From: Gammaproteobacteria bacterium
GTDB lineage: Bacteria > Gemmatimonadota > Gemmatimonadetes > Longimicrobiales > Gaopeijiaceae
Direction of reading: 5' to 3'
DNA: 10,305 nt
Assembly (NCBI GenBank): GCA_024638345.1
Contig: JAHEKL010000083.1
Coordinates: 1 to 10,305, forward strand
Shown here: positions 1-6,570 of the stretch, in pieces
Position numbering within the stretch: position 1 is the stretch's first letter
Layout: the number at the start of each line of letters is the position of its first letter
Position numbers and translations under genes: made by a program
Notes under the pieces: generated by a model
Seen by the model: only the letters and a program-made list of their open reading frames with translations
Databases searched by the model: none
What the model was told of the DNA's origin: nothing

Positions 1-721
1 GGCCTTCATCGCCCCCCCAACGTCTCGTCAGCCGCGCCGCCCAGGAGTCACCGAAGCTTTGGATGTTGCTGAAGTCGTAAGGACCCTCCGGCTCGCTGCC
101 TCCGAAGATCCCGGCCTCGACGCCCCAACTCCCGCGAACGTAGACACCCGATACCAGCCAGCGCTCCAGCACCTGAGAAAGGTGATGATTGGTCGGATAC
201 TTGAGCCCCGGTCGAGACATGGGGTCGTCTGTTCCGAACGGCGCAAACGCCTTCCCAGCCGATACCGATAGATCTCCGCCGGCGCGGTTCCAAAGATTGG
301 CGCTCAGCATCAGCTCGTGGATCAGGGTGTGGGGATGCCGCTTATCGATGAACCCCTCTCCCCAACCGCCGGGCGTGAGCTCGCCGCCGCCCTGGGTGAG
401 TCCCTCGAAGTTCAGAGTAGTCCGAAGAGCGATCGTCTCGCCGGGACCGACGATGTTCACCATCGCCGCTGGCTGCGTGAGATACCATTCGGTCTTGTTC
501 AGCGGGCTGCCTTCGAGCGACGGGGCGGCGATCGTGACCACGGGAAATACCTGGCCCATGACCATGGCACTCCATTCTCCGCCCAGGTCGAGGCTCCACA
601 TGTCCTGCCCCGCCATCATGGAGTCCATGGTCTCCGGGCGATCTTGTGCGTAGGCCGGTTTGGTGGGAAGCGCTGTGCAAAGCCCGACGGCCATCCACGC
701 GCACGTGGTCCTCAGGTTCAT
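1..721 (-). CDS. outer-membrane barrel-like protein with RHPH motif, C-terminal part missing
   Basis: This frame is open from an ATG at 721 to the left edge, giving 240 residues without a stop, so the C-terminus lies outside the window. A Shine-Dalgarno AAGGA sits four bases before the start. Residues 1-25 form a signal peptide ending in AYAQ, which predicts export. The rest is rich in Gly, aromatic and alternating polar residues, with stretches such as LSVSAGKAF and GVEAGIFGG that suit beta-strands of an outer-membrane barrel. The most distinctive motif is FIDKRHPHTLIHELMLS (residues 124-140), followed by APFGTDDPMSRPGLKYP (160-176) and NHHLSQVLER (178-187). The clustered His residues could bind a metal or sit in a pore. 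I recognise this as a conserved uncharacterised family but know of no assigned function. It lies 51 bases downstream of the Cys/His-rich secreted protein on the same strand, so the two are probably cotranscribed. Transport or metal handling is inference from context. Confidence 0.8.
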   Translation of the reverse strand, partial: MNLRTTCAWMAVGLCTALPTKPAYAQDRPETMDSMMAGQDMWSLDLGGEWSAMVMGQVFPVVTIAAPSLEGSPLNKTEWYLTQPAAMVNIVGPGETIALRTTLNFEGLTQGGGELTPGGWGEGFIDKRHPHTLIHELMLSANLWNRAGGDLSVSAGKAFAPFGTDDPMSRPGLKYPTNHHLSQVLERWLVSGVYVRGSWGVEAGIFGGSEPEGPYDFSNIQSFGDSWAARLTRRWGGDEG

Positions 722-772
722 GATGTCCTTCCCGCGTGATCGTTGTCGGTGTGGCTTTGACGACTGGATCGA

Positions 773-1123
773 TCAGCGTGGAAGTCTAGGAGGGGGCGGG
801 TCCTGGGCGAGCTGTGGCGAGAGCGCCTGGCTCGGTAGCGCCAACGAACCCACGTGCAGGTCAGTCGAGGGGATCACCGGTGCCCGATCCCCCGCCAGCA
901 ACGACAGGCTGCAGGTCGAGTGGGCTACGCACGTCGACGCGGCTCGTCCATCCTCGCCCTCGGATTCGCCGGTCGGTGTGTCGCAAGGGCCCGCGTCGTC
1001 CGTGGGATGCTCGTGACCTACGATTGCTTGCGCAGAATCGCTGGCTGAACTGCCGCAGCGCGACGCCGCGAGCGAGGGCGTGAACTGTGCCAGAAGGAGA
1101 ATCAGAGCTGCAGCGCGATACAT
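773..1123 (-). CDS. small secreted Cys/His-containing protein, unknown function
   Basis: This gene encodes 116 residues from an ATG at 1123; a purine-rich GGAG lies about a dozen bases upstream, so the ribosome site is weak. Residues 1-20 (MYRAAALILLLAQFTPSLAA) form a clear Sec signal peptide. The mature part is short, acidic in the middle and low in complexity. Cys sit at 23, 47, 65 and 71, His at 37, 39 and 68, and the end is proline-rich (DPPPPRLPR). Small exported Cys/His proteins with this layout often lie beside metal-handling or envelope genes, so binding of copper or another soft metal is plausible, but no known domain proves it. It is followed at 51 bases by the barrel protein and preceded by the TauE/SafE permease, all on the minus strand. 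The signal peptide and tight packing argue for a real gene. Low complexity makes homology hard to judge. Confidence 0.65.
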   Translation of the reverse strand: MYRAAALILLLAQFTPSLAASRCGSSASDSAQAIVGHEHPTDDAGPCDTPTGESEGEDGRAASTCVAHSTCSLSLLAGDRAPVIPSTDLHVGSLALPSQALSPQLAQDPPPPRLPR

Positions 1124-1175
1124 CGAGTCGGGCGGCTCCGGATGGCGAGGGAGAACCCCGCAGTGTACGCGATGG

Positions 1176-1218
1176 GGGGGTGATTTGGGAAATCTGGAGG
1201 CCCTCTCAGATCACCCCC
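1176..1218 (-). terminator. strong hairpin at the 3' end of the TauE/SafE gene
   Basis: GGGGGTGAT at 1176-1184 is the exact reverse complement of ATCACCCCC at 1210-1218. Within the 25-base interval ATTT/AAAT (1183-1186 with 1190-1193) and CTG/CAG segments can also pair. In the minus-strand transcript the helix starts in the last codons of the permease gene and has the TGA stop in its loop. No run of U follows, so this is either a terminator of the GC-rich kind or a processing or attenuation structure that separates expression of the permease from the 116-residue gene. Confidence 0.5.
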
Positions 1219-1994
1219 GCGCCGAGCGCGATCGCGATCCCGAGCAGCATGATGCCCGTGAGTGTCTGGATGGTGCTCATGGCTACGGCTTGGATGAAGC
1301 TCCTGGCGATCAGGATTCCCACGAAGGCCGCCGCGATTGCGGTGAAGACCAGTCGAGCGGCTTCACTCTGCAGGGCGAACGCGGAACCGATTCCCACGAA
1401 AGTGGCGGCATAAACCGTGATCCTCACGACGTCGACCGCCAGACTCACCACCGCCGTCGTCCCGACGAAAGCCTCTGTCGTAATGCCGACCTTGGCCAGA
1501 AACGCCGAACGGAGGGCGCCCTGATGACCGGAAAGACCGCCAAAGAAGCCGGAGAGTAGACCCCCGAGCGTCAGCAGCCTCCGGTCGAACTCGAGAGAGC
1601 GAAGCCTCGGTAGGAGCTCGAACAGGGCGAAGCCGAGCATGAGGCCGCCCATGACCAGCTTGACGGGCGTGACCACCGCGACCCTCTGCCCCAGGCGATA
1701 CTCGGTGATCGGGGGTAGACCCGAGACCATTCCGAGAGCGGCGGCCCCCACGAAGGCCGCCAGTACGGCCGGGATACCGAAGCGAAGGACGATCGCCCAG
1801 TCCGCACCCTTCCCTACGAGTGACACCTTGAGGACGTTGTTCGCGCCGTGCACGACCGCCGTCGCCGCTACAGCCACCTCGATCGAAAAGAAGAGCGCGA
1901 ATACGGGTAGAAGTAGGGTTCCGAGGCCGAAACCGGAGAAGAGCGTCAGCCCAGAGACGCAGAAAGCGCTGGCGGCAACGATCAGATAGTCCAC
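1206..1994 (-). CDS. TauE/SafE-family membrane permease
   Basis: The product is 262 residues, almost wholly hydrophobic, with about eight membrane segments in two related halves, a normal size for this family. The N-terminal half carries SGFGLGTLLLP (residues 20-30) and the second half carries GGLLSGFFGGLSGHQGALRS (144-163), the paired glycine-rich signatures typical of TauE/SafE. The family exports or moves small anions, such as sulfite and organosulfonates, across the inner membrane; the substrate here cannot be read. The start is a GTG at 1994, since no other plausible start occurs before the upstream in-frame stop. The only purine run (AGGAA) abuts the GTG, so initiation may be inefficient. 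The gene diverges from the barrel gene at 2168 and is probably the first gene of the minus-strand group, although a strong hairpin at its end may limit read-through. Confidence 0.9.
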   Translation of the reverse strand: MDYLIVAASAFCVSGLTLFSGFGLGTLLLPVFALFFSIEVAVAATAVVHGANNVLKVSLVGKGADWAIVLRFGIPAVLAAFVGAAALGMVSGLPPITEYRLGQRVAVVTPVKLVMGGLMLGFALFELLPRLRSLEFDRRLLTLGGLLSGFFGGLSGHQGALRSAFLAKVGITTEAFVGTTAVVSLAVDVVRITVYAATFVGIGSAFALQSEAARLVFTAIAAAFVGILIARSFIQAVAMSTIQTLTGIMLLGIAIALGAGVI

Positions 1995-2167
1995 TTCCTG
2001 GTCACTTCAGAGGCGAAGGGCATCGGGCATTCGGGGTCCGCCAACCGGATCCCGAGGTCTAGCTGAGACCGGCAGCGAGGGTACGCTGGGCGTGCTCGAC
2101 CTTCTATCATAGCTTTCGATCGGAATCTCATCCTTCATCGACTCCATCCTGACCGCGGGAAGAATCA
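1995..2167. promoter_or_regulatory. divergent spacer between permease and barrel genes
   Basis: This 173-base spacer must hold the start signals of both flanking genes. The only -10-like element I see is TATCAT at 2105-2110 (plus), whose complement also gives TATGAT on the minus strand. Neither has a convincing -35 at the right distance. For the plus-strand gene it would give a leader of roughly 50 bases. No clear operator repeat is visible. Confidence 0.25.
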
Positions 2168-2758
2168 ATGAGGATCGCTGCTCCTGCCTCCCTGGCCGTC
2201 GTCGCTCTGCTGATAGCGCTCCCTGTGGAATCCCAGGACCGTTGGACACTCGACGTTCGGGGCGGGCCCGCCCTATCCATCCGGGACGTGGGCCAGGACG
2301 AGCTGAATACGGGCTTCGGATTCGAGGGCTCTGTGGGGTACCGACTCCTCGATTACATTGCCGCCTATGCCGGTTGGGACTGGCATCGTTTCTCCGCGGA
2401 CCAGTCCTTTGCAGGTCCGAATACCGACTTCGGGGAGTCGGGGTTCGCCTACGGTCTCCGGTTCGAACGGCCATACTCCGGCGAAACGAGCTCCGGTCTA
2501 GCGTACCGATTTCGCGTCGGTGGAACCTACCACCAAATCGAGATTCAAGATGAGGACGGGGAGGTGATCGCCGACTCCGGCTACGGGATTGGGTGGGAGG
2601 GAGGCTTTGGGATCACCTTTCCATTGAGTGACAGGTGGAGGCTTTCACCGGCGGGCCGGTACCGATCCCTCACCCGGGACGTGACGATCGGAAACACGGT
2701 GACCGAAGTCGATCTGCAATATCTCGCGCTCGATCTGGGTGTTACCTGGTCCTTCTGA
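2168..2758 (+). CDS. outer-membrane beta-barrel protein (small, about 8 strands)
   Basis: The gene encodes 196 residues from an ATG preceded by GGGA with about seven to eight bases of spacing. Residues 1-22 form a signal peptide (hydrophobic SLAVVALLIALPV, then ESQ). The mature chain begins RWTLDVRGGPALSI and continues as alternating aromatic and polar strands (GFGFEGSVGYRL, YIAAYAGWDWHRF, AYGLRFERPY, LAYRFRVGGTYHQI, WEGGFGITFPL, WRLSPAGRYRSL). It ends in LALDLGVTWSF. The terminal Phe is the usual recognition signal for the Bam insertion machinery. Length and layout match the small OmpA/OmpX-like barrel superfamily. Function is unknown; such proteins serve in adhesion, stability or small-molecule passage. 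No peptidoglycan-binding domain follows the barrel. It stands alone on the plus strand, 155 bases ahead of the His/Met-rich gene, which has its own promoter. Confidence 0.85.
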   Translation: MRIAAPASLAVVALLIALPVESQDRWTLDVRGGPALSIRDVGQDELNTGFGFEGSVGYRLLDYIAAYAGWDWHRFSADQSFAGPNTDFGESGFAYGLRFERPYSGETSSGLAYRFRVGGTYHQIEIQDEDGEVIADSGYGIGWEGGFGITFPLSDRWRLSPAGRYRSLTRDVTIGNTVTEVDLQYLALDLGVTWSF

Positions 2759-2787
2759 CCAAGGGCCACCGCGTGTCGTCCTGTTCA

Positions 2788-2816
2788 TTGACCCACTGAG
2801 GTTTCGGACTTATAAT
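2788..2816 (+). promoter_or_regulatory. near-consensus sigma-70 promoter
   Basis: TTGACC (2788-2793) and a perfect TATAAT (2811-2816) are separated by exactly 17 bases. The predicted start is near 2823, giving a leader of about 90 bases to the ATG at 2914. This is the best promoter in the window and lies in a locally AT-rich island of an otherwise GC-rich sequence. Confidence 0.8.
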
Positions 2817-2834
2817 CAACTATCTGGTTGATTA
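2813..2834 (+). promoter_or_regulatory. inverted-repeat operator overlapping the -10 box
   Basis: TAATCAAC (2813-2820) is the exact reverse complement of GTTGATTA (2827-2834), with a six-base spacer TATCTG. The left arm shares four bases with the -10 hexamer and the repeat covers the predicted start point, so a bound dimeric regulator would block transcription. The ATCAAC...GTTGAT pattern is of the kind bound by winged-helix repressors such as the ArsR/SmtB family. That assignment is inference, and no regulator gene is present in the window. Confidence 0.65.
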
Positions 2835-2913
2835 GTGGAATGCTGTTCTAATTCGATACCGATGCCAGACGACCGACTGATAGGGTCGTCGCTCGCCAGC
2901 GAGGATTGTGACC

Positions 2914-3471
2914 ATGAACAGAATGACACTCGCCGCTATTGCGGCCCTCATCGGAGTCCTCGCCGTCCAACCGGCAGCTGCGCAGCACGGTGGAGCACAT
3001 CAAGGCGGGCACCATCACACCGGACAGGACGCAGGCGGGTTCATGGCCGACATGGAGGTCGTGCATGAGCTGCTGACCGCTCACGAAGCGATCGACCGCA
3101 CAGTCACCCTCCTACCCGACGGCGTCCGAACCCTGACCGAGTCCGACGATCCCCTCGTGGCCTCGTACATCAGGGAACACGTGCTGAGCATGAACGAGCG
3201 CCTTTCGAACGGCGAGATCTTCAACATGAACAGCCCCACCATCCCGATCATCTTCGAGAATGCGGACCGGATCCGTACGGAGATCGAGGAGACCCCTAAC
3301 GGAGTGGCGTTCACTCAGACGACGGACGACCCTGAGCTCGTACCCGTGCTGCAGGCCCATGCGGAGGAAGTCAGCGAGTTCGTTCTGGATGGGATGGAGG
3401 CGATGATGCGGAGCATGCGAGAGCGCGGCGGGGCGATGCAGCATATGGGCCCCGGGATGCACGGGCGGTAG
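2914..3471 (+). CDS. exported His/Met-rich protein made of two related units
   Basis: I start this 185-residue protein at the ATG at 2914, nine bases after GAGG; a GTG six bases earlier is too close to that site. Residues 1-24 are a signal peptide ending PAAAQ. A His-rich segment follows (HGGAHQGGHHHTG, 25-37) and the C-terminus is Met/His-rich (residues 161-183), a composition often seen in periplasmic copper-binding proteins. The core holds two copies of one unit exactly 60 residues apart. P68-x-G-V, D78-D-P and H89 in the first copy match P128-x-G-V, D138-D-P and H149 in the second. I recall this PxGV...DDP...H layout from uncharacterised exported proteins, but no reaction is known. A strong promoter with an operator-like repeat precedes it, suggesting a regulated, possibly metal-responsive gene. 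Metal binding is inferred from composition and context. Confidence 0.85.
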   Translation: MNRMTLAAIAALIGVLAVQPAAAQHGGAHQGGHHHTGQDAGGFMADMEVVHELLTAHEAIDRTVTLLPDGVRTLTESDDPLVASYIREHVLSMNERLSNGEIFNMNSPTIPIIFENADRIRTEIEETPNGVAFTQTTDDPELVPVLQAHAEEVSEFVLDGMEAMMRSMRERGGAMQHMGPGMHGR

Positions 3472-3476
3472 GCACG

Positions 3477-3509
3477 CCGCGCGCCCCTCAGCTGGGCTAG
3501 CGGCCGCGG
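3477..3509. terminator. weak GC hairpin between convergent genes
   Basis: The 25-base gap between two convergent stop codons and the first codons beyond it can pair as CCGCG (3477-3481) with CGCGG (3505-3509), and GCCC (3483-3486) with GGGC (3494-3497) over a seven-base loop. It could serve as a bidirectional terminator. There are no U runs, and short GC arms arise easily by chance here. Confidence 0.25.
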
Positions 3510-4444
3510 ACGGGCTCGAGCTTCATGAGGTCCGTTCCCGTGACCTCACCGGCGAAGACGTTGCCCATGGAGTCCATGGCGACACCCTCCGGCAAAGCTT
3601 CGTCGATCACCGCGATCTCCGAGAAATCGTCCGCATGCGCGATGATGACGCCTTTTCGCAGCTGGTAGTCGGCCACCAGCACCCTGTCATCGTCCGTGAT
3701 GTGTATTCCGCTCGCCATGATCGCGGGCCAAACGGCCAGAAAGCGACCGCTCTGGTCGAACACCTGAATCCGCTGGTTCATGCGGTCACCCACGAACAGG
3801 CGACCTCTGGAATCGAATGCGAGGGTGTGCGGCTCGTTGAACTCTCCTAGGAGGGTGCCTTCCTGGCCCCACTCCATCAGGAACTCGCCGTCCCTCGAGA
3901 ACTTGACGATCCGGTCGTTCCCGTGGCCATCGGCGATGAAGATGTCACCGTTCGCAGCGATGGCGACGTCCGCGGGACCGTCGAAGGTATTCTCGCCCAC
4001 CCCGGCCACGCCGGGGGTGCCGAGCGTCATGAGCACCCGTCCCTCGGGGCTGAACTTCACCACCACGTGTCCTTTGCCTTCCCCTCCCTGCGCGTCGGTC
4101 ACCCAGACGTTCCCGTCCTCGTCCAAGGTCGATCCATGCGGCCACACGAACATCCCTTCACCCCAGCTGTCCAAGAGCCGACCCGAGGAGTCGTACTTGA
4201 GCATCGGCGGCACGTCGTCGCGCTCGCGACAGTTGTTGGCGAAGCATCGATGGAACACCCACAGGTTGTCGTCGTCATCCGTTTCGATGCCGATCGTCTG
4301 ACCCCAAGCTTCTACTCCGTCCGGAAGCTCGGCCCAACCCTCGACGTGATGATACCGCACGTCCTGAATCCACGCGCTTGCACCGACCAAAACAGGGATC
4401 GACACGGCAAGGAAGATGAGTCCGGCCCGGCTTGGGTTCGACAT
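3497..4444 (-). CDS. NHL-repeat beta-propeller, peptidyl-alpha-hydroxyglycine lyase-like
   Basis: The protein has 315 residues from an ATG at 4444, chosen because GGAGA lies five bases upstream and a hydrophobic signal or anchor (GLIFLAVSIPVLVGASAW) follows directly; the upstream extension of the frame is Arg/Pro-rich and not protein-like. NHL blades recur: MLKYDSSGRLLDSWG (81-95), VVKFSPEGRVLMTLG (128-142), IVKFSRDGEFLMEWG (179-193) and IQVFDQSGRFLAVW (226-239), each followed by a Gly-x-Val/Ile-strand-Asp blade. His in equivalent blade positions (WPHG H103, EPHT H206, SGIHIT H248) recall the three zinc ligands of peptidylglycine amidating lyase, and C67/C72 may form a disulfide. True lyase activity is uncertain; many bacterial relatives are only propeller scaffolds. 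It lies 97 bases downstream of the quinoprotein gene on the same strand and is likely cotranscribed, which hints at a shared extracytoplasmic role. Confidence 0.85.
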   Translation of the reverse strand: MSNPSRAGLIFLAVSIPVLVGASAWIQDVRYHHVEGWAELPDGVEAWGQTIGIETDDDDNLWVFHRCFANNCRERDDVPPMLKYDSSGRLLDSWGEGMFVWPHGSTLDEDGNVWVTDAQGGEGKGHVVVKFSPEGRVLMTLGTPGVAGVGENTFDGPADVAIAANGDIFIADGHGNDRIVKFSRDGEFLMEWGQEGTLLGEFNEPHTLAFDSRGRLFVGDRMNQRIQVFDQSGRFLAVWPAIMASGIHITDDDRVLVADYQLRKGVIIAHADDFSEIAVIDEALPEGVAMDSMGNVFAGEVTGTDLMKLEPVRGR

Positions 4445-4541
4445 CTGGCTCTCCGTGCTTCGATGGAGTCTTACCTCAACGTTTCGTAACCTGCGGGGCG
4501 GCGCTCGGCATCGCAATCCGGAGCCCGGCCCTTTGCGCCTT

Positions 4542-6287
4542 CTATTCGTGGAGCGCAGGGGGCAGGGCAAACACGAAAAGGGTCGAACTGCCGGTAGGGG
4601 AGGTGAGACCCACATCCGTGAGGTCGATCACGTTGTCGTAGAGGGTCCCGCCCCCGGTGCTGACTGCGATGTACTGGACTCCGTCGACCGAGTAGCTGAT
4701 GGCGCCGCCTGAGATCCTGGCGTTCAGGATCGTCTCCCAGAGGACCTCGCCAGTCCGGTCGTCGTAGGCCCGAAACCTCCGCTGCCAGTCCCCGCCGAAC
4801 ACGAGTCCACCCCCGGTGGAGACCAGACCTCCGGAGTGGAGGGTCGGCCAGTACCGCTCCCAGAGGACTTCTCCGGTCGAGACCAGAACGGCCTTCACCA
4901 CGCCCAGCGACTCGGGGCGCTCGGGTGAACGGATCGAGATGCGGCGAGCGCCCAGGCTCGTCCCGTTCCATTCCAGCGCGGTCTGTTCGAGCCAGGAGTT
5001 GTGGAGTGGCTGATAGACGGCGCCGGTCCGAGGGCTGTACGTGCCTGGCCACCAACCCTTGGCCGCTCGTTGACCCACGATGACGGTCTGGCCGATCTCC
5101 CGGTGCCTCATCTCGGCGTTGGCCTCCACCCGGCCTTGGGGCGAGATGTTCACGATCGTGTTCTGATGAAGGATCGGGCTTCCCCAGAGGAACTCACCCG
5201 TGGCTCGATCGAGGACGAACTGGACTCCACCCTTGCCGGCGGTCCAGACAACCTGCCTCACCTCGCTCGGATCGATGTTCGGGTTCGACCACGACACCTC
5301 GTCGGACGGATCGATGGTCGTGTCCACGAGAATACGCTCTCCAATGTGGTCCAGATCCCAATCGTCGCCCGGCAGATGCTGGTAGTACCAAACGAGCTCG
5401 CCAGTGTCCGCGTCGATGGCGAGAGTCGAGTTGGAGTAGAGAGCGTCCTCCCCGTTTCTCCCCTGCGCGATCGATGGATAGGGGCCCGGAACCCCGGTGC
5501 CCATGTACACGAGGTTCAGCTCGGGATCGAAGCTGCTCACCCCCCAGGCCGATACGTGATAGCGCTCCGTGATCGGGACGTCTCCCCAGGTGTCGCCACC
5601 GGGCTCCCCTGGTCGGGCCACGGTGTTCACCCGCCACAGCAGCTCACCCTCCTGCGCGTCGTGGGCGAGGATGAAGCACCCGCCAGGCGTGTTGTTGACG
5701 CCCCCGAACAGCCCGCACGACCGCCCGGTAACGATGACGTCGTTGGCCGCGATAGGGCCGGAGGTGTAGTTCGTCGCAAACTCCGGGCCTGCCATGAACC
5801 GCTCCCACACGACCTCGCCGGTCCGAGCGTTCAAGGCGACCAGAAATCCGTCTCGGCTCGAGTAATAGACCCGGTCGTCATAGAGGGCGAGGTTTCGCAT
5901 CGTCCCGGTCGGACTCACTCCTTCGGGCAGCGTCCGCTGGTACTCCCAGATCAGGTCGCCCGTGGTCGCGTCGACGGCCTCCACCCGGCTGGAGGGGTGG
6001 ACGACGTACATCACCCCCATGTAGACCAGGGGGGTCATCTCCATCGGCCCGGGCTGAATCGCCCTCGACCAGACGAGCTGGAGCGCGCTCACGTTTTCGG
6101 GAGTGATCTGGTCCAGGGGACTGTGCGCCCAGTTGTCGTGCGTCCGCCGGTACTGTGGCCAGTCCGCGTCCGATGGACGGTTCAGAACTTCGTCCGTAAC
6201 CGGTACGAAATCCTGGGCGCCAAGTGAGGGCGCACCGAGGATCGAGAGGGTGGCGAGCACCAGGACGGATCGGGGCGTTCCTTTCAT
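4542..6287 (-). CDS. PQQ-binding-like quinoprotein dehydrogenase, periplasmic
   Basis: The product is 581 residues from an ATG at 6287, preceded by GGGAGGA with a four-base gap. The signal peptide is residues 1-24 (LVLATLSILGAPSLGAQ). After ADWPQYRRTHDNWAHSPLDQ (41-60), the usual N-terminal motif of membrane-free PQQ alcohol dehydrogenases, come the tryptophan-docking blades: VDATTGDLIW (105-114), LNARTGEVVW (152-161), HDAQEGELLW (209-218), IDADTGELVW (291-300), LDRATGEFLW (359-368), VSTGEVLW (469-476) and YDDRTGEVLW (508-517), an eight-bladed propeller. Family members oxidise alcohols or sugars in the periplasm, passing electrons to a cytochrome or quinone. The candidate catalytic Asp is D292, followed two residues later by D294. 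There is no CxxCH, so it is not a quinohaemoprotein and needs a separate acceptor. The vicinal Cys pair of classical enzymes is missing; C191 and C204 may bond instead. No PQQ synthesis genes or partner cytochrome are in view. The substrate is unknown. Confidence 0.9.
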   Translation of the reverse strand: MKGTPRSVLVLATLSILGAPSLGAQDFVPVTDEVLNRPSDADWPQYRRTHDNWAHSPLDQITPENVSALQLVWSRAIQPGPMEMTPLVYMGVMYVVHPSSRVEAVDATTGDLIWEYQRTLPEGVSPTGTMRNLALYDDRVYYSSRDGFLVALNARTGEVVWERFMAGPEFATNYTSGPIAANDVIVTGRSCGLFGGVNNTPGGCFILAHDAQEGELLWRVNTVARPGEPGGDTWGDVPITERYHVSAWGVSSFDPELNLVYMGTGVPGPYPSIAQGRNGEDALYSNSTLAIDADTGELVWYYQHLPGDDWDLDHIGERILVDTTIDPSDEVSWSNPNIDPSEVRQVVWTAGKGGVQFVLDRATGEFLWGSPILHQNTIVNISPQGRVEANAEMRHREIGQTVIVGQRAAKGWWPGTYSPRTGAVYQPLHNSWLEQTALEWNGTSLGARRISIRSPERPESLGVVKAVLVSTGEVLWERYWPTLHSGGLVSTGGGLVFGGDWQRRFRAYDDRTGEVLWETILNARISGGAISYSVDGVQYIAVSTGGGTLYDNVIDLTDVGLTSPTGSSTLFVFALPPALHE

Positions 6288-6570
6288 GGATCCTCCCGTG
6301 CCAGGTCTTGGTTCACCGTCGAGACCATGCGAGCGAGCTGGGTCCCGGAAGACGATGAGGGGGGTGCTCGCGGTCCGCAAGAGTTTCGATCCCTCCCATG
6401 GATGCGGTCGGGCGCAGGAGCCAGAAGCTTCCGACGACGGTCTACCGCACGGGATCTCTGCGGGGGTTCAGCGAAACGATCTGTTCAGCCGTCATGTTAG
6501 TGAGCGCACTGTCGGCCATCTGGAGTGAGTCCGTGGCTGACGCGTCCACGACCAACCTTCCGAGGCCTCC
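6288..6570. other. divergent spacer, quinoprotein / aldo-keto reductase
   Basis: These 283 bases separate two genes transcribed away from each other, so promoters for both should lie here. I found no pair of -35 and -10 boxes at good spacing on either strand, no strong inverted repeat and no convincing small gene. The only sure signals are the ribosome sites at the two ends (GGGAGGA for the quinoprotein, GAGG at 6562-6565 for the reductase). Confidence 0.5.

Noticed and set aside
342..704. 120-residue minus-strand frame inside the left-edge gene
   Set aside because: Another frame on the same strand runs uninterrupted from 721 to the window edge with a signal peptide and a ribosome site; this one is Arg/His-rich shadow.
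2007..2474. 155-residue minus-strand frame between permease and barrel genes
   Set aside because: Mostly antisense to the barrel gene, Arg/Pro/Ser-rich with no start signal.
2908..2913. GTG start two codons before the chosen ATG of the His/Met-rich protein
   Set aside because: Only three bases from GAGG, too close; the ATG at 2914 is at a normal distance.
4445..4615. 57-residue N-terminal extension of the NHL protein
   Set aside because: Arg/Pro/Cys-rich and not protein-like; ribosome site and signal segment support the ATG at 4444. It would also overlap the end of the upstream gene.
5001..6227. Long open frame of 408 residues on the plus strand
   Set aside because: It lies fully antisense to the quinoprotein gene, has Arg/Pro/His/Val-rich shadow composition and no ribosome site; the minus-strand frame carries clear family motifs.
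6288..6380. 31-residue N-terminal extension of the quinoprotein
   Set aside because: The internal ATG at 6287 has a strong ribosome site and begins a proper signal peptide.
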